Source of the DNA: Polaromonas sp. | Lineage (GTDB): Bacteria > Pseudomonadota > Gammaproteobacteria > Burkholderiales > Burkholderiaceae_C | DNA length: 36,494 nucleotides | Direction: 5' to 3' | NCBI RefSeq assembly: GCF_030680935.1 | Contig: NZ_JAUXUP010000052.1 | Location: 1 to 36,494, forward strand | In this document: piece by piece, positions 9,682-16,365 of the stretch | Layout: every line of letters starts with the position of its first letter | How positions within the stretch are numbered: position 1 is the first letter of the stretch | The notes under the pieces: model-generated | Databases searched by the model: none | The model's input: the letters and a program-made list of their open reading frames with translations, nothing else | Told to the model about the DNA's origin: nothing | Position numbers and translations under genes: made by a program

Positions 9682-10737
9682 TCAGTGCGCCAGCAGGCTT
9701 TGCGCCAGGCCGCTCATGGCCGCCATGCTGTGGTCGCGCGGCGCGATCACCTGTGCCGACGCGTAGTGTGTGAAGTTGCGCCGCATCGATTGCAGGTACA
9801 CCGGGTCGTAGTGTTGGACCAGCAGTTCCCGCACCACCGACGCGATATCGCCGCTGCCGGCCCGCTCTTGCCAGTTCTTGACGGTTTCCTTGCCGCGCGC
9901 TTCGGTCAGGGCGCCCAGACGTTCACAGAAGAACGCGGTGTCTTTTACGAAAAAATCATAGTCCTCAAGCAGCAGCGCGACACGCTCGTCCTCAGGCAGA
10001 TCCAGTTGCAGACAAGGACTGGTGCGCATAGCGGCGATCAGTCCTTCCGGCACCGCCACATTGCCGACTTTTTTGCTTTCGCTTTCGATATACACCGGTC
10101 GGGCCGAATCGAAGGTGCGCAGCGCGGCCCAGATCAGACTGTCAAAGGCCTTCTGCGTGGGTTGCGCCACGCCGGGGATCAGGCCTAGCACCGAACTGCG
10201 GTGGTTGGCCAGCGCCTCCAGGTCCAGCACCTGAGCGCCCTGCGCTGCCAGTGCCTGCAGCAGCCGGGTTTTGCCCGAGCCTGTGGTCCCGCAGACCACC
10301 CGGTAGCTGTGGCGTGCTGCCAGTTGCGGCAGATCGGCCACCAGCGCCGCCCGGAAGGCCTTGTAACCGCCCTCGACCAGCGTCACCCTGAAACCTATCT
10401 GGTCAAGAATCAGCGCCAGCGATCCGCTGCGCTTGCCGCCACGCCAGCAGTACACCAGCGGCTGCCAGTCGCGTGGCTTGTCCAGTACCTCACGCTGGAT
10501 GTGGGCGGCGATGTTTTTGGCCACCAATGCCGCGCCGAGTTTTTTGGCTTCAAACTGGCTGATCTGCTTGTAGCGGGTACCCACAATTTTCCGTTCTTCG
10601 TCGTTCAGGCTGGGCCAGTTGACGGCACCAGGCAAGTGATCTTCGGCGTATTCGCCCTCACTGCGGGCGTCGATCACGGTGCTGTAGTCACCCAGTGTTG
10701 TCAGCGCCTGTTCGGCAGATATGCGTTCCAGACTCAC
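9682..10737 (-). CDS. mnmH: tRNA 2-selenouridine synthase MnmH (SelU/YbbB)
   Basis: MnmH replaces the 2-thio sulfur of wobble uridine in tRNAs for Lys, Glu and Gln with selenium, via a geranylated intermediate. The 351-aa protein has an N-terminal rhodanese domain with VIDARSEGEYAEDHLPGA and the catalytic cysteine C97 in VYCWRGGKRSGS, the same position as in E. coli, followed by a P-loop domain with CGTTGSGKT (residues 149-157). GTG 10737 overlaps the tesA stop by 4 bp (GTGA), so the two genes are co-translated from a minus-strand transcript. Activity depends on SelD selenophosphate, whose gene is not in the window. Confidence 0.95.
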   Translation of the reverse strand: MSLERISAEQALTTLGDYSTVIDARSEGEYAEDHLPGAVNWPSLNDEERKIVGTRYKQISQFEAKKLGAALVAKNIAAHIQREVLDKPRDWQPLVYCWRGGKRSGSLALILDQIGFRVTLVEGGYKAFRAALVADLPQLAARHSYRVVCGTTGSGKTRLLQALAAQGAQVLDLEALANHRSSVLGLIPGVAQPTQKAFDSLIWAALRTFDSARPVYIESESKKVGNVAVPEGLIAAMRTSPCLQLDLPEDERVALLLEDYDFFVKDTAFFCERLGALTEARGKETVKNWQERAGSGDIASVVRELLVQHYDPVYLQSMRRNFTHYASAQVIAPRDHSMAAMSGLAQSLLAH

Positions 10738-11441
10738 GGGATGATTTTCTTCAATTCGGGCCAGACGTTGGCCAGCATGCGGGCCTGCGACTGCTCGTTG
10801 GGGTGAATCCGGTCGGCCTGGAAGTTGGCGGCTGCGGCATCCACGTCGGCAATGCCCTTGAGAAAAAAGGGCACCAGTGCTGCTTTTTCGGCCCTGGCGA
10901 TTTTTTCAAACAGCCCGTGAAAGGTGGCGCTGTAGGCGCTGCCGTAGTTGGGCGGCACCTGCATGCCGACCAGCAGCACACGCGCGCCGGCTTTTTTGGC
11001 GGCCTGCGTCATCACCGTCAAATTCTTTTCCGTCATGTCCAGCGGCAGGCCGCGCAGGGCGTCGTTGCCACCGAGCTCAAGCACCACCAAGCTGGGTTTG
11101 TGTTGCGCCAGCAAGGCCGGCAGGCGCGAGCGCCCACCCGAGGTGGTGTCGCCGCTGATGCTGGCGTTGACCACCCGCACGGCCTTTTTTTCGCTCGCAA
11201 GCTGTTTTTCCATCAAGGCGACCCAGCCGGTGCCACGTTTCAGGCCGTATTCGGCGCTGAGGGAGTCACCCACCACCAGGATCGGGCCTGTCGTGACGGG
11301 CGGCGTGGCTGCAAATATCGGCCACGGGTGCAGGGCGACCAGCGCCAGCAGCAACACGCCCCAGGGCTTTGCGAGGTGGCGTACCGCAGCCCGGGCAAGC
11401 TTGGTAAAGTCTGATCTCAAGTTTTCTGACAAGGCTGACAT
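10734..11441 (-). CDS. tesA: Arylesterase / lysophospholipase TesA-like, SGNH hydrolase
   Basis: A 235-aa SGNH-family esterase (TesA/acyl-CoA thioesterase I/lysophospholipase L1 type). Key blocks: GDSLS with nucleophile S60 (block I), the glycine region SGDTTSGG, GGNDALRG (block III) and the Asp-His pair in ADRIHPNEQ (block V). A hydrophobic stretch near residues 27-43 ending FAA looks like a signal peptide after a long basic n-region, so the enzyme is probably periplasmic. The frame is open to 11573, but that extension lies antisense to the ATPase gene; ATG 11441 was chosen, behind CAGGTT. This start shares CATG with the divergent ATPase start. Confidence 0.9.
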   Translation of the reverse strand: MSALSENLRSDFTKLARAAVRHLAKPWGVLLLALVALHPWPIFAATPPVTTGPILVVGDSLSAEYGLKRGTGWVALMEKQLASEKKAVRVVNASISGDTTSGGRSRLPALLAQHKPSLVVLELGGNDALRGLPLDMTEKNLTVMTQAAKKAGARVLLVGMQVPPNYGSAYSATFHGLFEKIARAEKAALVPFFLKGIADVDAAAANFQADRIHPNEQSQARMLANVWPELKKIIP

Positions 11442-12177
11442 GTTTGAACCTGCGGTTAATCTGCCGAATGACGCTGCTTCTGCTGCTGGTGCAGCAGTGT
11501 CCACACCCCCTTCAATTATTTCCGTTGAGCATGTTTTCAAGAGCGTGAGCGATTCGACAGGCACGTTGACCATTTTGCGTGATATTCATTTTGCGCTGGC
11601 ACCCCGGGAAACTGCTGCGATCGTCGGTGCCTCCGGCTCCGGCAAAAGCACCTTGCTGTCCATCATTGCCGGGCTGGACACGCCGACGCAGGGTACGGTG
11701 CACCTGGCTGGGCAGGACCTGTTTGCACTCAGCGAGGACGACCGCGCTGCGCTGCGGGCGCAAAAGGTCGGATTTGTGTTTCAGAGTTTCCAGCTCATGG
11801 GCAACCTCAATGCATTGGAGAACGTCATGCTGCCGCTGGAGCTGTCAGGGGCAAAAAACGCTCGCGCCCAAGCCACCGAGATGCTCAGGCGCGTCGGACT
11901 GGGGGAGCGTCTGGGGCATTACCCCAAGGTGCTGTCGGGTGGTGAGCAGCAGCGGGTGGCGCTGGCCCGAGCTTTTGTGGTGCAGCCGGCGGTGCTGCTG
12001 GCCGATGAGCCCACAGGCAGTCTGGACTTTGCCACCGGCGAGAAGGTCATGGCGCTGATGTTTGAACTGAACCAGGAGCTGGGTACCACGCTGGTCCTGG
12101 TGACGCACGACCCCGGCATCGCGGCGCGCTGCGAACGGCGCATCACGATTGAGGCCGGTCAGGTCGTGACCTCTTGA
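11440..12177 (+). CDS. ABC transporter ATPase, YbbA/LolD type
   Basis: A 245-aa ATP-binding subunit of the MacB/LolD/YbbA group, which normally works with an FtsX-fold permease. It has Walker A GASGSGKST (residues 63-71), Q-loop in FVFQSFQLM, signature LSGGEQQRVALARA, Walker B VLLADEP and H-switch VTHD. Divergence from tesA is the tesA-ybbA arrangement known from enterobacteria, favouring YbbA over LolD; but no YbbP-like permease follows, the next plus-strand gene being rlmB more than 3 kb away. ATG 11440 follows AAGG by 6 bp; GTG 11498 is an alternative that would still keep the ATPase core. Confidence 0.88.
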   Translation: MFEPAVNLPNDAASAAGAAVSTPPSIISVEHVFKSVSDSTGTLTILRDIHFALAPRETAAIVGASGSGKSTLLSIIAGLDTPTQGTVHLAGQDLFALSEDDRAALRAQKVGFVFQSFQLMGNLNALENVMLPLELSGAKNARAQATEMLRRVGLGERLGHYPKVLSGGEQQRVALARAFVVQPAVLLADEPTGSLDFATGEKVMALMFELNQELGTTLVLVTHDPGIAARCERRITIEAGQVVTS

Positions 12178-12180
12178 TGA

Positions 12181-12234
12181 AATTTGCTTCCAGCCCTTAC
12201 GCAGTATGCGTAAGTAGCTATTAATAAGATAGCA
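12181..12234 (+). repeat. Dispersed two-hairpin element, copy C
   Basis: Sits between the convergent ATPase and kinase genes. Contains a perfect hairpin CTTACGCA-GTA-TGCGTAAG (12197-12215) and then GCTAT...ATAGC (12218-12234), the second conserved hairpin. Could act as a bidirectional terminator, though no T-run follows directly. Confidence 0.7.
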
Positions 12235-12245
12235 AAAGTCAGATA

Positions 12246-14363
12246 TTACAGCTTTCTAGTGGCCGTCAGAAATTTTTCGCGGTCAGCCGGACGATCAATC
12301 TCGGCGGCCAGCGCCAACAAAAGCGTCGGCAGGGCGCTGTGCCGCAAGACCTCTTTTTTGAGAATCATTCTGGCAAGTGGGCCAATACACTGGCTCAGCG
12401 CGCGCTCGAGCTGCGTCAGCTGCTCAGCACTGAAATAGGGCGAGGTCACCAGGGAACTCGGCCCGGTGCGTGAGCTGACGGGCTGGCTGACGTTCGAATG
12501 GGGGCGCGTGAACGACTGAAAAGCCTGCGACACGTCGGCAAGCAAACCGGAATTGCCGAGAGGCTGGGTTTTGTGGTTCTTCGGCCGGATAAACAACTCA
12601 CGCGCGGTCGGGTCGGGGATGGACACCGCCAGCAACTCCCGCAGCCCCTGCGCACTCACGCTGCGCGTCAGTGCTTTTTTGATCAGCACTTTGGCCAGCG
12701 GCCCTATGCTTTTGGTCAACTCGGCCTCGACCTCCGCCACCCGTTCCGGGGTCAGCGTGGCCAAGGCGGCAAAAGAGGCCGTGTTGTCGAATTCGGTGCT
12801 GCGCGTCGGAACAACGGGCGCGGGCCGGGACTGCGGGTCCAGCACTGCATGGATATCGTGCGAGCGCAGGTGTTTGTCCAGATGTGGCCCCATGGCGCTG
12901 AACAGGCCGACCGCATTGTCCGAGATCGATGTGATCACGTCGTGGAAAGCGCGCGAGACCACGATCTGGTTGGGTTGGGCAAAGTCTGCAATTCGCTGGG
13001 CGACGTTGATGCCGTCTCCGATCACGTTGACTTGCTGGTTGATGTCAACCACCTTGCGAACCGGCCCCAGATGCATACCGATGCGCAGCGACAGCATTTG
13101 CCCGTATTTTTGCAGCAGCAGACCACGCAGCAGCAGCGCCGACTGCAGGGCTTCCTCAGGGTCGCCGAGAAAGCAGGTCGCGGCCCCGTCACCGGTAGCT
13201 ATCACCAGGCGCAAGGCCGGGTCCACGCCCTTGATGGCTTTGGTCAGCAGTTCATTGAAATGCTCTTTCACCGTGGCCTGGTGCGCCGTACTGTGTTTCG
13301 AATACCCCACCAGATGCAGCGACATCACGGTACACAGCACGTTCTTGCGCAGGCCGTCGGCGCCACCAGCAGGCTGGGCGAGGTTCTGGTCGGTCTGCTG
13401 GCGCGCCAGCGGGGTGGTGCGTGTCGGCGCGTCACGCCCCGGTGGCAAGGCGGCGTTTTCCAGCGCCAGTCGGAAGGCTGCAATGTCTTGCGGCCTCCTG
13501 GTTTCACCGGGTCTGAGTGCCCAGTCAATGGCACGCAGCAGGTCTGCACTGAAAAGGTCGGTGTCTGCAAGATCAATCGCTCGCGGCATGCTGTCTTCCT
13601 GGACGCGCGAAGCCGACTCCGCTGGCTTCTGGCCGGTGCACATCCAGTACATCACCGCGCCCAGCGCATAAATATCGGTCCAAGGCCCCTGGTGGCCTTT
13701 GCTGTGGTACTGCTCAAAAGGCGCAAAACCGGGACTGACGATGTTGGTCAGGTCGCGCCCGCCGGTGTAGCGCCGCGCTGCGCCAAAATCGAGCAGCACC
13801 GGTGAGCCGTCGGCGCGTATGTAGATGTTGTCGGGCTTGATGTCGCGGTGCAGAAAATCGAGCTTGTGTACCGCTTCCAGGCCATCGAGCAGCGGGTAAA
13901 CCACCTTCAGCAGGCCCGCCTGATCAAGCGCTGGTTCGCGCGCTAGCCAGCGCTTGAGCGGGTCGCCCGACTCGTACTCCATGACGATGTACGCGGTGCC
14001 GTTCTCGCGAAAATAACGCAGTACCCGGGCGATGTTGGGGTGGCGAAAACTTGCCAGCGCCCTGGCTTCATCGAGAAAGCGCTCCAGGCCCCAGTGAAAC
14101 TGCTGCTCGGCTTCTGGCGTGCGGACCTGCACCGACAGGTCTGCCGCACGAGCCGTCAGGTCGCCGGGAAAGTACTCCTTGATCGCCACCGGCAGCTCGA
14201 GGTTGAAGTCGCGTGCCAGGTAGGTGATGCCAAAACCGCCGCCACCCAGCATCTTTTCAATCCGGTACTCGAACACGGTGTGTCCGGCAGGCAGGGCAGC
14301 GGCGTCTGCGCCCGCCGCCGCAGGGCGGCCGCGAGGTTCGGCTTCGATGCCTGGGTCACTCAT
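12246..14363 (-). CDS. Ser/Thr protein kinase fused to a cyclase-like domain and two C-terminal repeats
   Basis: A 705-aa cytoplasmic protein (no membrane segment seen). Residues about 30-300: Hanks-type kinase with LGGGGFG (39-45), lysine K62 in VAIKEY, E99 in the alphaC helix, HRDIKPDN (172-179), DFG (192-194) and PGFAPFEQY; all catalytic residues present. Residues about 342-510: class III nucleotide-cyclase fold with VGYS, ATGDG (D392), and NVAQR (N453, R457); the first metal aspartate position is histidine (H350), so cyclase activity is doubtful. Residues about 537-595 and 645-705: two copies of a repeat centred on IGPLAKVLIKK / IGPLARMILKK, resembling a domain seen at the end of other bacterial kinases (possibly DUF8082). 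It starts 11 bp after the heme-sensor gene stop. Partner and substrates unknown. Confidence 0.9.
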   Translation of the reverse strand: MSDPGIEAEPRGRPAAAGADAAALPAGHTVFEYRIEKMLGGGGFGITYLARDFNLELPVAIKEYFPGDLTARAADLSVQVRTPEAEQQFHWGLERFLDEARALASFRHPNIARVLRYFRENGTAYIVMEYESGDPLKRWLAREPALDQAGLLKVVYPLLDGLEAVHKLDFLHRDIKPDNIYIRADGSPVLLDFGAARRYTGGRDLTNIVSPGFAPFEQYHSKGHQGPWTDIYALGAVMYWMCTGQKPAESASRVQEDSMPRAIDLADTDLFSADLLRAIDWALRPGETRRPQDIAAFRLALENAALPPGRDAPTRTTPLARQQTDQNLAQPAGGADGLRKNVLCTVMSLHLVGYSKHSTAHQATVKEHFNELLTKAIKGVDPALRLVIATGDGAATCFLGDPEEALQSALLLRGLLLQKYGQMLSLRIGMHLGPVRKVVDINQQVNVIGDGINVAQRIADFAQPNQIVVSRAFHDVITSISDNAVGLFSAMGPHLDKHLRSHDIHAVLDPQSRPAPVVPTRSTEFDNTASFAALATLTPERVAEVEAELTKSIGPLAKVLIKKALTRSVSAQGLRELLAVSIPDPTARELFIRPKNHKTQPLGNSGLLADVSQAFQSFTRPHSNVSQPVSSRTGPSSLVTSPYFSAEQLTQLERALSQCIGPLARMILKKEVLRHSALPTLLLALAAEIDRPADREKFLTATRKL

Positions 14364-14374
14364 GGACTGTGGCC

Positions 14375-15250
14375 CTAGCCCCTCTCCAGCATCTGCATGG
14401 CTTTTTGCAGGCTGCGGCGCATGCGGTTGAAAGAGCTGCCGAGTACGGCAACCTCATCACGGCCTGCGTCGGAAAACTCGGGAACTTCAAAGTCGCCGTT
14501 GCTGACCTGATCGGCCGCCGCCGCCATGCGGCGGATGGGCCGCACGATCAGCCAGCTCAGCATCAGATTGAGTGCAACGAAGACTGCCACAAAAACGGTC
14601 GCCAGCGAGGCCATGAAGGTCGTGAAGGCGCGGTCGGCTCTGAGGACGGGAATGTCCATGGGCACCGTCACCACCTGCGCGCCCACAATTTCCTTGAGCT
14701 TCCAGCCAAAGCCGTTGGCCTCACCATAAATTTTGAGCATGCTGGCTGGCGCAGCGGAAGGCACGCTGTGGCATTGCAGGCAGGCGGGGTTGTTGATCTG
14801 GATCGGTTTGGCGATGTAGAGGATGCGCCCGGTGCCCCCGTTGCGCTCCGAGACCAGTTCTGTGGACTCGGGGTTGTGGCGGAATTGCTGAACGATGTCG
14901 GCCTCCCAGTCGGTGGCGCGGTCACGCGGGTTGGTGGGGTTCAGCGTGGCTTCCTTGTAGCCGTAATCCCGGTATTTCTGCTGGATGTGGTTCAGCGTTT
15001 CAGTGGCAGCGTAGGCCGGCACTGTTTGCGGCAAAAACACGTCCTGCAGCTGCTTGTCGAGATGGGGCTTCACTTGGTCGACGGTGTAGGCCCGGACGGC
15101 CAGCGCGGTGTCCATCATCAGGCGCGCATTGCGCAGCACCTCTTCACGGGCGTTGTCCTGGAGCATCTGGCGCGAGATGAAGCCGACGGCTGCAAAGCCA
15201 ACGGCAAACACGACCACCAGCACCATGTTGAATTTAAGGCGCAAACCCAT
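14375..15250 (-). CDS. Membrane c-type heme sensor with Tll0287-like (DUF3365) and HAMP domains
   Basis: A 291-aa protein: transmembrane helix 1 (about residues 8-26), a periplasmic domain with a single CXXCH heme-attachment motif (CLQCH, C157/C160/H161) in NPACLQCHS and YIAKPI, matching the Tll0287-like family (formerly DUF3365), transmembrane helix 2 (about 208-236), and a HAMP linker (about 233-287, RPIRRMAAAADQVSNGDF) after which the protein ends. It has no output domain of its own. ATG 15250 follows TGGAG; the frame is open further upstream but that start gives the better N-terminus. It precedes the kinase-cyclase gene by 11 bp, suggesting it feeds a redox or ligand signal to that kinase. 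Confidence 0.88.
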   Translation of the reverse strand: MGLRLKFNMVLVVVFAVGFAAVGFISRQMLQDNAREEVLRNARLMMDTALAVRAYTVDQVKPHLDKQLQDVFLPQTVPAYAATETLNHIQQKYRDYGYKEATLNPTNPRDRATDWEADIVQQFRHNPESTELVSERNGGTGRILYIAKPIQINNPACLQCHSVPSAAPASMLKIYGEANGFGWKLKEIVGAQVVTVPMDIPVLRADRAFTTFMASLATVFVAVFVALNLMLSWLIVRPIRRMAAAADQVSNGDFEVPEFSDAGRDEVAVLGSSFNRMRRSLQKAMQMLERG

Positions 15251-15329
15251 GTCGGCTCCAGAGCAAATAAAACGTCTTGTTACTATTTTAGGCGTCTTGC
15301 GCCACCGTCGATCCCCCAAAGGCTTCCTG

Positions 15330-15360
15330 TTGTCAGAAGGAGCAGGCGTGCTGTGATAAT
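15330..15360 (+). promoter_or_regulatory. Promoter of rlmB, possibly leaderless
   Basis: TTGTCA (15330-15335) and GATAAT (15355-15360) are separated by 19 bp. The -10 ends 6 bp before ATG 15367, so transcription would begin at or next to the start codon, and no Shine-Dalgarno precedes it. Confidence 0.5.
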
Positions 15361-15366
15361 TGCGGC

Positions 15367-16140
15367 ATGTCTTCTTCCCCCAAAGTCCTGTTCGGGTTTC
15401 ATGCCGTGGGTGTGCGTATCAAAACCGCACCCCAGTCCGTGTTTGAAGTGTTTTTTGATGTGTCGCGGCGTGACGCACGTATGCGTCAGTTCACCGATCG
15501 GGCGCGAGAGGCCGGTATCCGGCTGATTGAATCGGATGGTTTACGTCTGGCCAAGATGTGCGGCAGTCATGGCCATCAGGGTGTGGTGGCGCGAGTGGAC
15601 GCCGTGCCGCAGGTCAGGTCACTCGATGAGTTGCTGGAGCAGCTGGAGGCCCACGGTACCCAGGCGCCGCTGCTGCTGGTACTGGACAGCGTGACCGATC
15701 CGCACAACCTGGGCGCCTGTCTGCGTGTGGCTGACGGGGCCGGAGCGCACGCGGTAATTGCACCCAAGGACCATGCTGCCGGCATCAACGCCACCGTGGC
15801 CAAGGTGGCCAGCGGCGCGGCTGAAACCATGCCTTACTTCATGGTGACCAATCTGGCGCGAACCCTGACCGAGCTCAAGGAACGCAATATCTGGTGCATA
15901 GGCACCAGCGACGACGCCGAAAAAACGATTTACGACGTCGATCTGAAGGGGCCGGTTGCCCTTGTGCTGGGCGCGGAAGGTGAGGGCATGCGCCAGTTGA
16001 CCCGCAAGACCTGTGATGAGCTTGTCAGCATTCCGATGCGCGGCGCGGTCGAAAGCCTGAACGTATCGGTGGCCAGCGGAGTCTGTTTGTACGAAGCACT
16101 GCGTCAACGCAGCTTGCGCCCCGCTCAGGCCCCCGTCTGA
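15367..16140 (+). CDS. rlmB: 23S rRNA (guanosine-2251-2'-O)-methyltransferase RlmB
   Basis: RlmB is a SPOUT-class enzyme that methylates G2251 in the 23S rRNA P-loop using S-adenosylmethionine. The 257-aa product has the N-terminal substrate-binding domain (LFGFHAVGVRI; SHGHQGVVARV) and the knotted catalytic domain with motif 1 LDSVTDPHNLGACLRVAD, motif 2 VLGAEGEGMR and motif 3 IPMRGAVESLNVSVA. It usually follows rnr in Burkholderiales; here it stands alone, divergent from the heme-sensor gene and convergent with dadA. Confidence 0.95.
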   Translation: MSSSPKVLFGFHAVGVRIKTAPQSVFEVFFDVSRRDARMRQFTDRAREAGIRLIESDGLRLAKMCGSHGHQGVVARVDAVPQVRSLDELLEQLEAHGTQAPLLLVLDSVTDPHNLGACLRVADGAGAHAVIAPKDHAAGINATVAKVASGAAETMPYFMVTNLARTLTELKERNIWCIGTSDDAEKTIYDVDLKGPVALVLGAEGEGMRQLTRKTCDELVSIPMRGAVESLNVSVASGVCLYEALRQRSLRPAQAPV

Positions 16141-16199
16141 ACGCTCATCGGGCTTTGGGGTCCATTTTCAGCCACCGATTCCCGCGCCAGAAAACACCT

Positions 16200-16365
16200 G
16201 GGAGTCTGCACGGCAGAAGGAAGGTCGGCTGCAAAGCGGCCGCAGCAGTCCGATTTTTCACCTTTTTTCTGTCCCATGGCTACGGCTATGGGTCTGCAAT
16301 CCCGTTAAAAACTGTCCTCGCCGAGGCCTCTTTTCGCTTCGACGCCTTCTGCCGCGCAAGCTCCT
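16200..16365. repeat. 166-bp imperfect palindrome between rlmB and dadA
   Basis: The ends 16200-16220 and 16345-16365 (reverse complement) agree at 17 of 21 positions, sharing GGCAGAAGG. Arm similarity continues inward (TTTTT tracts and GGCC blocks in both arms) to a centre CCCATGGC-TACG-GCTATGGG (16274-16293). The right end includes part of the dadA stop codon. It occupies nearly the whole gap between two convergent genes and may end both transcripts. No transposase is present. Confidence 0.75.

Noticed and set aside
11442..11573. N-terminal extension of tesA by 44 codons
   Set aside because: It lies wholly antisense to the ATPase gene's 5' end and precedes the signal peptide; no family-like residues.
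7361..12234. Similar short repeats considered as a CRISPR array
   Set aside because: Copies are kilobases apart, diverged, and lie between or inside unrelated genes; no regular spacers or cas genes.
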